A stretch of 64,000 nt of DNA from NCBI RefSeq assembly GCF_910594985.1, contig NZ_CAJVCE010000014.1:62001-126000 (forward strand), read 5' to 3'. Below are positions 26,598 to 35,088 of the stretch, piece after piece. The first letter of the stretch is position 1, and each line of letters begins with the position of its first letter. The stretch comes from Paenibacillus allorhizosphaerae (GTDB lineage Bacteria; Bacillota; Bacilli; Paenibacillales; NBRC-103111). The translations under genes were made by a program, and so were the position numbers. Below the pieces are notes generated by a model that saw nothing but the letters and a program-made list of their open reading frames with translations, ran no database searches and had not been told where the DNA came from.

Positions 26598-27437
26598 TTA
26601 GGGCAAATGATACAGCATCGTGCGCAAGCCGATCCGCGCCACAACCCCGTGTCCCGCGGCGATCGGCAGTTCCGCATGCTCCGATTCCGCTCGGGTCATC
26701 CTGCCTCCGGCTGCCTGCTGCAAGTAGAAAAAGTTCGGGTATGTCGATTCGTCGAGCATATAGGCCGATACGGTGCTGCCCGGCTTGCGGTGCCGGTTCA
26801 GCTTCGCGATGATTTTATCCGCATTTCCTATGCCGATGCCATGGCCGAAAAAAAGCTGGCCCGGCATCCGGATGACATTTTCCCCTTGCCATTCCATGAC
26901 TTTCGGGTTCACATCCGGATTTTTGAAATATTGCACGTCGCCGGGGTACGATTCCGATTTGTTATATTCCGTAATGAGCCTCAAATCGCTGTCATGCTGC
27001 CATGCAAACAAATACAAATCGCCGAACAACCGATTGAAGCTGTCCGATCCGATCGTCTCCAGCACGCCTTTGTACAAAACGATGATGATCGCCGTTGCGC
27101 ATTCAAACCCGTACAGTTGGCCGTTCGTATAAATGTCGCGTATCGCATCGGACGGTCGTACATTGTCGCGCAGCCGAAAGCCGCCCTCGGACGTGCGAGT
27201 CCAATAGGCGGGGTTGCAGCGCGATTTGCGGAACGTTTCGAACGCCGCGGCACTTTTGTCGAGCCCCCTGGACGCTTCGACGATCGCCTCGCGCAGCTTG
27301 AGCTCGAACCGGAGCGCCTCCAAGGAGTCGTAATTGTAAGACTTGGAGCTAGCTTGCTTCTGAGCGTAAATTTCCCTCTCTAGCGCCGTCCAACCGGAAG
27401 GGTCGACCATGACGCTTCCTCCTGCCACAATGATCAT
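26598..27437 (-). CDS. tgl: Spore coat protein-glutamine gamma-glutamyltransferase
   Basis: Tgl crosslinks coat proteins (in Bacillus mainly GerQ) through glutamine-lysine bonds during sporulation. The 279-residue product aligns by eye with Bacillus Tgl along most of its length: LRFELKLREAIVEA, PSDAIRDIYTNG, YGFECATAIII with the catalytic cysteine at about residue 113, YFKNPDVNPK and GQLFFGHGIGI. It is longer than the 245-residue Bacillus enzyme, mainly at the C-terminus. GAGGAGG lies nine bases before the ATG. It is a single gene with a terminator. It supports the view that the host forms spores. Confidence 0.93.
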   Translation of the reverse strand: MIIVAGGSVMVDPSGWTALEREIYAQKQASSKSYNYDSLEALRFELKLREAIVEASRGLDKSAAAFETFRKSRCNPAYWTRTSEGGFRLRDNVRPSDAIRDIYTNGQLYGFECATAIIIVLYKGVLETIGSDSFNRLFGDLYLFAWQHDSDLRLITEYNKSESYPGDVQYFKNPDVNPKVMEWQGENVIRMPGQLFFGHGIGIGNADKIIAKLNRHRKPGSTVSAYMLDESTYPNFFYLQQAAGGRMTRAESEHAELPIAAGHGVVARIGLRTMLYHLP

Positions 27438-27503
27438 ATTCGCGGTCCTCCTCAGCCTGATAGCTATATATATGCTGAAGAGGAGGAGGAACAGACCGAC
27501 AAG

Positions 27504-28823
27504 TTAATCCATTTCGTATATTGAGCCCGACTTGCTAGCGAACAGCTCCACGTATACTTTCTCCGCATAGGCGTCGGTCATGCCGGATATATAATCCGCG
27601 ATCAAGCGCGGCCACGTCCATTTGTCCTGATGCTGTTCGTAATTTTCCACCCAGTCCGGCGGCAGGATGAGCTTGCCCTGATCGGGCACTTTAAAGCTGT
27701 CCCATAAATGCCGAAGCATGATTTCGCTCCGTTTTTGCAGCCGCTGTACGCGAAAATCTTTGATCATCGTCACCCAGGCGAGCTTCTTCAATATTTCCAT
27801 CGTCCGCAGCAAGTCCAGATCCTGCTTTCCGTCGCGAACGAAAGTGACGCGTTTCCACCCTTTCTTCGGGTCGTCAATGATGCCGACCTTGCCTGCGAAG
27901 TCGCTCACCCATCTTGCTTTCATTTCGCGGCGCGTCCGCGACGCTTCCTTGCCGCAATCATTATAAATTTTTTCCCACTGGCTGAGATAGGAATCGAGCA
28001 CCCGCTCCACCATCGCGCGAATGTTGACCTGATCCCATCCGACTTCCAGATTCCCCTGATCGCTGACGATTTCCTGAATCAAATGTTCCACCAAGCGGTC
28101 GTCCTCGAAGAAAGTCCGGTTCATTTGAATTTTACCGGCCCGGATGCCGTCTTCGATATCGTGGGTGGAATAGGCGATGTCATCGCACAAATCCATCAGC
28201 TGCGCCTCCAGCGTGGAGCAGCCGTCCTTCATCCCCCAGCGTGTACGGAGTTCGCCGATCCCTCCGTCCCATTCCATCGTGTAAGCCCCTTTCAATCGTC
28301 CCGGGTCATCGATGCAATAAGGGTATTTGTTAATCGCGAGCAATACGGCGGCCGTCAAATCCAGCCCGCTGCCGCTGCCGGCCCGTTTCTCAAGAAACAT
28401 CAGAATGCGAAAATTTTGCGCGTTGCCCTCGTACTTGAGTCCATGCTCTTCGCTGAGCAGCCGGTTCAATACTTCTTCTCCCTTATGTCCGAAGGGAGGG
28501 TGTCCCAAGTCGTGGGCCAGCGATGCGCATTCGACTACCGCCGGGTCCAGCATGAGCCCGGGGTGCTCCTTGCGCGATAAAAATTTGTACTGCTTCCCCA
28601 TGCGCCGGGCGACTTCCCGGGCGATCTGCGACACTTCAATCGAATGCGTCAAGCGCGTACGGTAATAATCGCCCGATCCCGCGCCGAACACCTGCGATTT
28701 GCCCTGCAATCTGCGGAACGCCGGCGATTGGATCAGCCGCGCGTAATCGCGCTCATATTCATCCCGTTCCTCGCTGAAAGTGCCGAGCGACGGCTCGTCA
28801 AGTCGAAGTTTTCTTAAGTCCAT
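27504..28823 (-). CDS. Deoxyguanosinetriphosphate triphosphohydrolase-like HD protein
   Basis: These enzymes split dNTPs (dGTP in the founding member) to the nucleoside plus tripolyphosphate. The 439-residue product begins with the family's N-terminal motif YARLIQSPAFRRLQGKSQVF and YYRTRLTHSIEVSQIAR (first His of the HD site). LAHDLGHPPFGHKGEE (His-Asp) follows, and DICDDIAYSTHD-like LCDDIAYSTHDIEDGI carries the last aspartate. Length and order fit the dGTPase type 2-3 group. GGGGAG lies before the ATG. It is not close to other nucleotide genes. Confidence 0.9.
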   Translation of the reverse strand: MDLRKLRLDEPSLGTFSEERDEYERDYARLIQSPAFRRLQGKSQVFGAGSGDYYRTRLTHSIEVSQIAREVARRMGKQYKFLSRKEHPGLMLDPAVVECASLAHDLGHPPFGHKGEEVLNRLLSEEHGLKYEGNAQNFRILMFLEKRAGSGSGLDLTAAVLLAINKYPYCIDDPGRLKGAYTMEWDGGIGELRTRWGMKDGCSTLEAQLMDLCDDIAYSTHDIEDGIRAGKIQMNRTFFEDDRLVEHLIQEIVSDQGNLEVGWDQVNIRAMVERVLDSYLSQWEKIYNDCGKEASRTRREMKARWVSDFAGKVGIIDDPKKGWKRVTFVRDGKQDLDLLRTMEILKKLAWVTMIKDFRVQRLQKRSEIMLRHLWDSFKVPDQGKLILPPDWVENYEQHQDKWTWPRLIADYISGMTDAYAEKVYVELFASKSGSIYEMD

Positions 28824-28940
28824 ACCCGTCTCCCCGCATCATGAATGTTATCTTATGATTTCGTCCAGCTTGCCGCCGGCTATTGTATTTTGCATTGTTT
28901 GTGTGAAATTATATCACATTCATCCTCCGAAAAGAAAAAG

Positions 28941-28980
28941 AAAGACGGCAAGGTCGGCGTATTCCGGCCTTGCCGTCTTT
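28941..28980 (-). terminator. Terminator after the LtaS-family gene
   Basis: AAAGACGGCAAGG pairs perfectly with CCTTGCCGTCTTT, followed on the minus strand by TCTTTTTCTTTTC. Confidence 0.92.
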
Positions 28981-28996
28981 CCGGTTATTCCACTCG

Positions 28997-30952
28997 CTAC
29001 TGCGCCTCTTTCCCGCTGGCGTTTACGATCTCGCCGTCTTCTTCTCCCGGGGGAGCTTGCGTATATACGTTAGAGCCGCTGTACTTGGCAAAGTACTGCT
29101 TGCCGAACAAATCGTCGTATTGCAGCTCCCGGTACTTCTCAACGGAATCGGCCTGCGCCGGCGGAACTTCCGTATACAGCTTATGATCGGCATCGACGAC
29201 CAGACCGCGCAGCAGCCCCGGCGTCCGCTTCATCTGCTCGGCATTGTACGCCCAAGCGGCGGGCAGTTCCATCTGCAGCCGGTTCAGCACGTAAGTTCCA
29301 AGGAACGAATCGCTCAGCACTGGCACCTGTTCTTTCGGCAAATCCATATTGGACCACATGACAAACGGTACGCTGTGCATCCGCTGCTGCTCTTCCAGCG
29401 ACCACTGTTCGCTTTGACCGGTATGAATGAACCCGGCTTGTGCATATACATCATAATTGTAACCAAGCATCGGCAAATGGTCTCCGTAAAAGACGATGAC
29501 CGTCGGTTCATTCGATTTCTTGAAATGATCGATTAACTTCTGCAAGCTTTCGTCCGCATCGCGTGCCCCCTGGGTATAAGTTTCCAGCGTATCCCGGGCA
29601 TCGTCCGTAAGCGGCCCTTCGGCACGGATCGAATTACCTCCGTCACCGTAACGGTGATCGTCGTACGGCCCGTGGTTTTGCATCGTGACCGCGTAAATGA
29701 ACGTCGGTTCTTCATTATTGTCGACTTGTTCGATAATCCGGTTCGATACTTCTTCATCCGCAATAAACTGGCCTTTGAGCTTTGGACTGTCAAATTGATC
29801 CTTGCTAATGAAATTATCGAAGTTCATCTGCTTATATACGTTCTCCCGGTTCCAGAACCAACCCTCGTAGGAGTGAATGGCCGTACTTCTATAGTCCTGT
29901 GTTTTAAAATAACTGGCCAGACTTAGAATCGGTTTGCTGATATATTGCTGGTACGGAACCGAACCGGCCGGCAGGAAGCTCATCGAGTTGCCTGTCAGCA
30001 CCTCATATTCGACATTGCTCGTTCCTCCTCCGAACTGGGGTGACAGCAAATAGCCGGATGTCGATTCCTTCTGAAGCCGGTGCACCGTAGGCAGCGGATC
30101 TTGCGAGAACTTCACGTTAGGCAGCAAAGTAGGGTCCCAGAACGCCTCGTTCATAATAAAGATAACGTTGGGCTTTTGCTGCATATTTGCGCTTGATGCC
30201 GTTTTGACCTGCGCAAGCTCGCTCATTTCCTGCGCCAGACCGGCCATGGAAGGCTCGCTGTAGCCAGGCGGCTTCGGCACAATCGTATTTTTCACATTCA
30301 TGGTGAAGGCTAGAGATAGACCGTTATCCCCATAGTTTTGCTGCTGGTTCCATACGATCTCGGTGAAACCGGCATTGTCTGTCAATTGATTGGTCCAAGG
30401 CAATCGCACCGCAAAAGAATACAGTACGAATACGGACACAAGTCCGAGCACCGCCCGGGACGAAAGGCGCAACCCCAACCGCGGAATCCACAGTCTGCTC
30501 ACGAAAATGACGATCAGCAGCGCCAGCACGATCCCAAGTCGGATTAAAGCTTCACGGCTCGTCACGAGCGGCAGGATATTCATCGTCTCCTTGTTCAGGA
30601 AAATATCCCAGGGAAAGAAGGGCTCGCCAATAAGTCGCACTTTGAAGAAACTGATCAGCGACACCAGAGACAGCAGCAGTACGCTGACACCGGTCGCCAA
30701 AACCAAAGATCCAAAGACGCAATACAGCAATAAATATACAAAGAAAGCAAGCAGGGCATTCAGGCCGAACAGCTTCGGCTGCCCTGCAATCCATTCCCAA
30801 GTATGGTCGACCGTGCCGCGTTGAATAAACTCGATGCCGAATACGAGCAGCAAAGGAATTATAATCAGTGCACTAATGATTGTAGTGTAATGAGCCGCGC
30901 TAACCTGTTTCGGCGGTGTTGATGTCGATTGTCCTTTCGTAAAAGGGCGCAT
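28997..30952 (-). CDS. LTA-synthase-family sulfatase (polyglycerol-phosphate transferase type)
   Basis: The product (651 residues) is a membrane enzyme of the LtaS family, which transfers phosphoglycerol from phosphatidylglycerol to build or prime lipoteichoic acid. Five hydrophobic helices occupy about residues 20-185. The extracellular sulfatase domain has VIFIMNEAFWD (metal ligand), GGGTSNVEYEVLTG with the probable nucleophile threonine near residue 311, and FYGDHLPMLG with the metal-binding Asp/His. The ATG at 30952 is preferred, with GGAG ten bases upstream; a GTG at 30961 is too close to it. Which family member it is (LtaS, YfnI, YqgS or YvgJ type) cannot be decided by eye. Confidence 0.9.
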   Translation of the reverse strand: MRPFTKGQSTSTPPKQVSAAHYTTIISALIIIPLLLVFGIEFIQRGTVDHTWEWIAGQPKLFGLNALLAFFVYLLLYCVFGSLVLATGVSVLLLSLVSLISFFKVRLIGEPFFPWDIFLNKETMNILPLVTSREALIRLGIVLALLIVIFVSRLWIPRLGLRLSSRAVLGLVSVFVLYSFAVRLPWTNQLTDNAGFTEIVWNQQQNYGDNGLSLAFTMNVKNTIVPKPPGYSEPSMAGLAQEMSELAQVKTASSANMQQKPNVIFIMNEAFWDPTLLPNVKFSQDPLPTVHRLQKESTSGYLLSPQFGGGTSNVEYEVLTGNSMSFLPAGSVPYQQYISKPILSLASYFKTQDYRSTAIHSYEGWFWNRENVYKQMNFDNFISKDQFDSPKLKGQFIADEEVSNRIIEQVDNNEEPTFIYAVTMQNHGPYDDHRYGDGGNSIRAEGPLTDDARDTLETYTQGARDADESLQKLIDHFKKSNEPTVIVFYGDHLPMLGYNYDVYAQAGFIHTGQSEQWSLEEQQRMHSVPFVMWSNMDLPKEQVPVLSDSFLGTYVLNRLQMELPAAWAYNAEQMKRTPGLLRGLVVDADHKLYTEVPPAQADSVEKYRELQYDDLFGKQYFAKYSGSNVYTQAPPGEEDGEIVNASGKEAQ

Positions 30953-31159
30953 CGTTCCCACACTCCTATCTGCCCGTCACCTATTATTCTCTCCATTGTT
31001 TTTGTTCTTGAAACGGGCCGTATCTATTTTTAAGCAATTGTAAATGCTAAACATTAAAAAAACATGAAAATCGTGTGAAAAGGCTAAAATTGCTACTTTT
31101 GGCTCAGTTTTTCTCACTATTTCCCGTCAAATCTACATATTTCAAAGGAGGAATTTCGA

Positions 31160-31363
31160 ATGTATTTTTCCAAAAAAGTGATGGAACCCGTTGAACAAGA
31201 AGAAACGCCGATCTGGGCTTGCAGTCAAAATGAATGCACCTGCTGGATGCGAACGAACTTCGCCTTTGACGAAGAAAGCCCCGCTTGTCCGATGTGTCAG
31301 TCGACGATGGTGAAAGACACTCGCCTTCTCCCTTTGCTCAGCAACAATACGCGGAGAGCGTAG
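31160..31363 (+). CDS. YdjO-family small Cys-rich protein
   Basis: The 67-residue product has two CxxC-type pairs: WACSQNECTCWMRTNF near residue 22 and CPMCQSTM near residue 47, ending in KDTRLLP. This pattern (W.C....C..WMR.NF...P.CP.C...M..G.R.LP) is that of Bacillus YdjO, a cold-inducible small protein of unknown function, probably zinc-binding. AAAGGAGG lies eight bases before the ATG. It is divergent from the LtaS-family gene. Confidence 0.85.
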   Translation: MYFSKKVMEPVEQEETPIWACSQNECTCWMRTNFAFDEESPACPMCQSTMVKDTRLLPLLSNNTRRA

Positions 31364-31508
31364 AGCTCCCGGTATCTGCATCCGGCCGGTTCCATCCGCC
31401 GTACACCGCTTGCCGCAAAATAAAAAAAGGCCCTGCCGCCGGTTGAATCTGCCTTCCCGGTACGCAGGGCAATTTATTGTGACCACAACCTGCCGCCGCT
31501 GGCCGGCG

Positions 31509-31742
31509 TCAGACGATGCTGTTCTTCGCGGCATTGCTGTCGGTCGCATCGGTATCGACGATCGCATTGAGAGGAACAAATATGACGCCGAGGTCCCCGT
31601 TCGATTCGCCGAAGCCCATATTCCGCTTAATGGACAGAAACGTATCCGTTTGCTGAACAGGACCGAAGCTGACCAAACTGCTGTGATCGATCACGTTTAC
31701 CTTGAAGCCGAGCATATTGATGGCCATCGGTGCGAAAATCAT
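31509..31742 (-). CDS. GerPA/PF-like spore germination protein
   Basis: The 77-residue product has the pattern of the small GerP proteins (a germinant-permeability locus of the spore coat): INMLGFKVNVIDHSSLVSFG, then F...K.N.GFGESNGD. The ATG at 31742 is favoured because GGAGG lies nine bases upstream and it overlaps the stop of the preceding gene by four bases (ATGA), a normal coupling arrangement. The upstream TTG at 31748 touches the ribosome binding site. It is second in a two-gene unit. Confidence 0.7.
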   Translation of the reverse strand: MIFAPMAINMLGFKVNVIDHSSLVSFGPVQQTDTFLSIKRNMGFGESNGDLGVIFVPLNAIVDTDATDSNAAKNSIV

Positions 31743-31996
31743 CGGCAATCCCCTCCCGGTAAGAGCAATGCAGAGCGATTCAATGTAGGGGAATCGATCT
31801 GATCTTTATCGTCCACCATCATCCGGTTGCCGACAAAATCGCTGCGATCCCCGTAATTTTGACCATAACCTTGCGTACGCTTATCCGAATTCGTCCATTC
31901 CGCCAAAAAATTTTGTCCGACATTGAGCGCCGATGCATTTTCAAAGGAATTAATTTTCAAAATGAAAATATTATTAATTACAGTGGTATGTCCCAA
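31739..31996 (-). CDS. GerP-like spore germination protein
   Basis: The product has up to 85 residues with LKINSFENASALNVGQNFL, then GYGQNYGDRSDFVGNRMMVDD and DQIDSP. This is the pattern of short GerPA/PF-family spore coat proteins ('...Gq....w......nqGfGqn.Gd......'). The start is uncertain: a TTG at 31996 gives the family-like opening but has only a weak ribosome binding site. It is coupled to the next gene by an ATGA overlap. These proteins act in the coat, letting germinants reach their receptors. Confidence 0.7.
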   Translation of the reverse strand: MGHTTVINNIFILKINSFENASALNVGQNFLAEWTNSDKRTQGYGQNYGDRSDFVGNRMMVDDKDQIDSPTLNRSALLLPGGDCR

Positions 31997-32101
31997 CCGT
32001 TACTCACCCCGCCGTATTCAATTTGAATAAATTCCGTTCGAGTCATTATACGTTTCTCCGGTTTATAAAAGACCTTGGCGCGGAGTTAAAGGGAGGCGAA
32101 G

Positions 32102-32566
32102 ATGGAGCCGGATAAACTGAACAAATGGTTGGAAGTCGCCAAACAGTTTGCGGGGGGAGACTTTTGGAACGATATTTTCGAGAAGCCGGGCCTGGACCAG
32201 GTCATGGGCAAGCATCCTTATTTTCGAGGGGAGTCCGAGAGCAAGCCACCGGACGTTCGTGTCGATATTTTGAAACAGGCCGGTTACTTGATTGTGCTGC
32301 TCGATATTCCGGGAATGTCCAAAAGCGATATCGAGCTCGCGCTGGCAGGCGACCATCTGGTGATCAAAGGAACCGCGAAGCCTCTCTTTCCCCATGCCGA
32401 GGTGTTATCGACGGAGCGGTTGCAGGGAGGCTTCGAGCGGAAAATTCCGCTTCCGGAACGGGTGACGGAGCGAATGGACAGCATTCGCGCCGCCTGTCAC
32501 GAAGGGCTGCTGATCGTACAAATTCCGATCCTGTCCGTTCCGCTGAAGCCGATCAAAATCGAATAA
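32102..32566 (+). CDS. Hsp20/alpha-crystallin family protein
   Basis: The 154-residue product is a small heat-shock-type protein. The alpha-crystallin domain runs from about residue 50 to 150: DVRVDILKQAGYLIVLLDIPGM, SDIELALAGDHLVIKG, then GGFERKIPLPERV and EGLLIVQIP. In spore formers such proteins include the coat protein CotP/CotM. The position between GerP-like genes suggests a spore role, but this is inference. GGGAGG lies five bases before the ATG. Its 3' end overlaps the convergent gene at 32553 by 14 bp. Confidence 0.87.
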   Translation: MEPDKLNKWLEVAKQFAGGDFWNDIFEKPGLDQVMGKHPYFRGESESKPPDVRVDILKQAGYLIVLLDIPGMSKSDIELALAGDHLVIKGTAKPLFPHAEVLSTERLQGGFERKIPLPERVTERMDSIRAACHEGLLIVQIPILSVPLKPIKIE

Positions 32567-32798
32567 TTTGTATCACGCGGTTGCCGGAAGGAAAATCCAC
32601 CACGTCGGCGTCGTCTACTTTCGAAACCGGCATGACGACGGACGAGCCGTCCGAATACTCCTGCCCGAAACCTTGCTCTTTCTTGGCAGAGTTCATATTG
32701 CCAACCCGTACCGTGCTTCCGAATCGGATGCTTGACAGATGATCCGCCTGCCGTACAAGCACATATCCGAAATTTGCTTCCGACGATGCAAATTTCAT
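32553..32798 (-). CDS. GerP-like small spore protein
   Basis: The 81-residue product has SIRFGSTVRVGNMNSAKKEQGFGQEYSDGS, recognisable in pieces as the same short GerPA/PF-like pattern (GN.....K..QGFGQ..SDGS) seen at 31739, followed by VDDADVVDFPSGN. The ATG at 32798 is chosen for GGAGGGGG about ten bases upstream. It is the third GerP-like gene in 1.3 kb. It converges with the Hsp20 gene and is divergent from the GerPC-like gene. Confidence 0.65.
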   Translation of the reverse strand: MKFASSEANFGYVLVRQADHLSSIRFGSTVRVGNMNSAKKEQGFGQEYSDGSSVVMPVSKVDDADVVDFPSGNRVIQIIRF

Positions 32799-32868
32799 TG
32801 CCGCTATTCCCCCTCCGCGCATCATCATCAGTACGCTATGACTACATTATGAGTAAGGAGTCGTTCAT

Positions 32869-33279
32869 ATGAGTTCCTTATCCGAATGGCTTCGGCAGCT
32901 GCGAACGAGGAGGCCTTCCTCATTGGAAGCACGCATTGTCCGGTTAGAGGCACAGCTTCAGGATTTAGCCAAAGAAGATCGAAGCAAGCCTGAGCCGGGC
33001 TCCGCTGTCGTCATTGAGCATGTGAACATCGAGCATCTGCACATTGCCAAGCTCGAGCACAGCAATAATTTCGGTGCATTAGGGATCAAAGAACTGGGAG
33101 GCCGATTGAATATTGGAGTCAATTATTCCGGCCCGATCACGGGAGAGGGTTGGGAGGACATGAGCGAAGCAGCGAAAAAAGCTTCGGACAGCAAGGCTGA
33201 CAAAAAGGAAACGCAGCCGCACACCGCCCCTGGACAAGAAAAACAGCCCGTCTGCCATATTCGCTCCAAGCCGCTGTAA
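32869..33279 (+). CDS. GerPC-like protein
   Basis: The 136-residue product has a short basic start, a probable coiled coil (SSLEARIVRLEAQLQDLAKED), then a beta-rich segment VVIEHVNIEHLHIAKLEHSN and LGGRLNIGVN, then a hydrophilic tail. GerPC of Bacillus also joins a coiled coil to a segment ending LxGxLNIG, so this is probably a GerPC-type germination/coat protein, although the similarity is only short. AAGGAG lies eight bases before the ATG. It belongs to the spore-protein cluster at 31.5-33.3 kb. Confidence 0.55.
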   Translation: MSSLSEWLRQLRTRRPSSLEARIVRLEAQLQDLAKEDRSKPEPGSAVVIEHVNIEHLHIAKLEHSNNFGALGIKELGGRLNIGVNYSGPITGEGWEDMSEAAKKASDSKADKKETQPHTAPGQEKQPVCHIRSKPL

Positions 33280-33324
33280 CTTGGCGCGCGAACGATAGAG
33301 GCATCCGGGCCGGCAGTTGCATCG

Positions 33325-33744
33325 TTATAACGCCGCTCGAAGCTGAGCCATGATTTCTTCGTATTCCGCATCGCCCAGCTGCTTGTTGTCGGCAGGATTC
33401 ATCTCGAACATTTTCCCCCAGGTGTAGCCGTCCTTATATTTAGGAACGATATGGAAGTGAACATGCGGCATCGTGTCCCCGAAGGCGCCGTAATTGATTT
33501 TATCCGGCGAAAACGCGGTGTGAACCGCTTTCGCCGCCTGAGCGATATCGCGCAAATACGCTTCCTGCATTTCGGGAGACAGTTCGAACAGCTCCCGTTC
33601 ATGGTCGTTGAGCGCAACGATACAGCGGCCGCGGTACGTTTGCTCTCGGAACAAATACAGTGTAGACACTCGCAACGAGGCGACTTCGATCATCAGTTTG
33701 GACAATCGCTCGTCACGGGTGCAGTAAATACAGTCTTGGGACAT
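33325..33744 (-). CDS. HIT-family nucleotide hydrolase
   Basis: The product has about 139 residues with the histidine triad MPHVHFHIVPKY near residue 100 and CIYC at the start, a zinc pair as in Hit/HinT relatives. These proteins hydrolyse AMP or other substituents from nucleotides. The ATG at 33744 (MSQDCIYC) is preferred over 33771 because AGGGGA lies a few bases upstream and the CxxC motif follows directly. No operon partner. Confidence 0.88.
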   Translation of the reverse strand: MSQDCIYCTRDERLSKLMIEVASLRVSTLYLFREQTYRGRCIVALNDHERELFELSPEMQEAYLRDIAQAAKAVHTAFSPDKINYGAFGDTMPHVHFHIVPKYKDGYTWGKMFEMNPADNKQLGDAEYEEIMAQLRAAL

Positions 33745-33921
33745 TTGGATTCCCCTGCCTTTACATATCATTTTATGTTAACGTGTGCAAATCCCTCTAT
33801 TTACCATACTAAAGCTCTCCCGGCGTTTTGTCCACTGCTGTTTGAGAGACCGCGCCGAACATTTCGAAACTTTTCTCCGGCCATTCCGTATTGATAGTCA
33901 TCCCGCAAAGGAGGAATGATG

Positions 33922-34110
33922 ATGTTCAAGCATTTGCTCCGAAAATGGTTTGGGTCCGCACTCTATCCCAAGCAGAAGCATCGCCGATATGGCAGCAGCA
34001 CGACGCATCGTCCGTATGCCCCGCGACACTCTTCAAGCCATCGCTCCGGGTATGGACACAGACAGCAAGGCCACGGCTATTACAAACAGAAACATCACTC
34101 CAGTTCATAA
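33922..34110 (+). CDS. Small, very basic His/Lys/Ser/Tyr-rich peptide
   Basis: The product has 62 residues: a hydrophobic/basic start (MFKHLLRKWFGSALYPKQKH), then RYGSSTTHRPYAPRHSSSHRSG in two stretches and YGHRQQGHGYYKQKHHSSS. It has no acidic residue, and about a third of residues are H, K or R. AAAGGAGG sits seven bases before the third of three consecutive ATGs, so 33922 is chosen. A strong terminator follows. Such composition is seen in spore coat proteins of Bacillaceae, but I cannot assign a family. Confidence 0.65.
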   Translation: MFKHLLRKWFGSALYPKQKHRRYGSSTTHRPYAPRHSSSHRSGYGHRQQGHGYYKQKHHSSS

Positions 34111-34122
34111 TGATCGCCAGTG

Positions 34123-34150
34123 AAAGCCGCCTTCTTAGCGGCTTTTTATT
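34123..34150 (+). terminator. Rho-independent terminator
   Basis: AAAGCCGC and GCGGCTTT pair with a seven-base loop, followed by TTATTTTG. Its T-run overlaps the stop codon of the convergent kinase gene. Confidence 0.88.
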
Positions 34151-34979
34151 TTGTCAATCCTGGCTGCGGCGCCGCATCCAAATCCCGCAGCAGCGCTGCT
34201 GCGTCCGGATACGGCGCGTCGAGCTGAAGCAGCTTGCGTATGATGCGTTTGGTGCCCGGCGTGACCGCAAGTTCCTGCTCCCAGCCGGGAAGGCTCCCCG
34301 CGAATTCGCCGGACGTTCGTGCCTCGGAGGAAACCGGATAGCCCGAATACAGAAGAAACAACAAGAAGTGGCCCATCGCGTATAAGTCGCTGGCGGGCTC
34401 TGTCGATCGCCTCCGCCAGGCTTCCTCGTCCGCCTCCGGCTCCACGCGGGCCGGTTCACCGATTCGTGCGGCTAACCCGAAGTCGATCAGATGCAGCCGG
34501 TCCCCCTGCATGATGACGTTCGGCGGCCGGATATCCAAATGGACATGCTCCTGATCGTGGATAGAGCGCGCAATGGCGGTCAGACGGTGTACGATGCTTA
34601 GCGATTCCGTTTCCGAAAACACGGCCTTCCGCTCAAACAACAGCTCCTCTACCGTTTTCCCTTGTACATGACTGATGACCAGATACGGTCGTTTGTTGTG
34701 CGTGAAAGTCTCGATAAGCTGCGGAATATCGGGATGCTCCAGCTTCCCCAGAATGTTCGCCTCTCGCTGCAGCAGCTCGATCCCCAGCTCGCCTTTGCTC
34801 GGCTTATGCTGCTTGATTACGACCGTCCGCCCGGTCGAGAGCTCCCGGCACAAATACGTCAAGCCATAGCTGCCGGCGCCAAGAAACTTCTCGATGCGAT
34901 ACTTGCCGGCGAGCTGCTTGCCTTCCCTCAGAGGGTAATCGATCCACGCCTGATATACTTCTTTCATATAGTTCAGCAA
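34146..34979 (-). CDS. Hanks-type Ser/Thr protein kinase, soluble
   Basis: The 277-residue product has a complete protein kinase domain. The glycine loop is FLGAGSYGLTY, the ATP-binding lysine is in VVIKQHK, the catalytic loop HLDIRPPNV carries the proton-acceptor aspartate, and LIDFGLAARIG has the magnesium-binding DFG. There is no transmembrane or PASTA domain, so it is cytoplasmic and not PrkC. It resembles YbdM-like kinases. HLDI replaces the common HRDI/HRDL, so it is a non-RD kinase and probably does not need activation-loop phosphorylation. The TTG start has AAGGGG nine bases upstream; ATG 34964 is an alternative. Confidence 0.9.
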   Translation of the reverse strand: MLNYMKEVYQAWIDYPLREGKQLAGKYRIEKFLGAGSYGLTYLCRELSTGRTVVIKQHKPSKGELGIELLQREANILGKLEHPDIPQLIETFTHNKRPYLVISHVQGKTVEELLFERKAVFSETESLSIVHRLTAIARSIHDQEHVHLDIRPPNVIMQGDRLHLIDFGLAARIGEPARVEPEADEEAWRRRSTEPASDLYAMGHFLLFLLYSGYPVSSEARTSGEFAGSLPGWEQELAVTPGTKRIIRKLLQLDAPYPDAAALLRDLDAAPQPGLTK

Positions 34980-35042
34980 GGCCCACCGCCCCTTCCTATC
35001 AGGAAATACGAAACTGCCGTTCCCCCGGTTGCCGATGGGCGC

Positions 35043-35073
35043 AAAAAACGCCGAACCTTCTCGGTCCGGCGTG
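35043..35073 (-). terminator. Terminator after the aldo/keto reductase gene
   Basis: ACGCCGGACC pairs with GGTTCGGCGT on the minus strand, followed by TTTTT. Confidence 0.88.
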
Positions 35074-35088
35074 TTCCATCTATCTATT

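Noticed and set aside
26327-26677. Minus frame ending with a Cys-rich stretch (CSTCNLAGCC), which looked like a peptide precursor
   Set aside because: It starts inside tgl in another frame, runs through the tgl terminator and has no internal start with a ribosome binding site.
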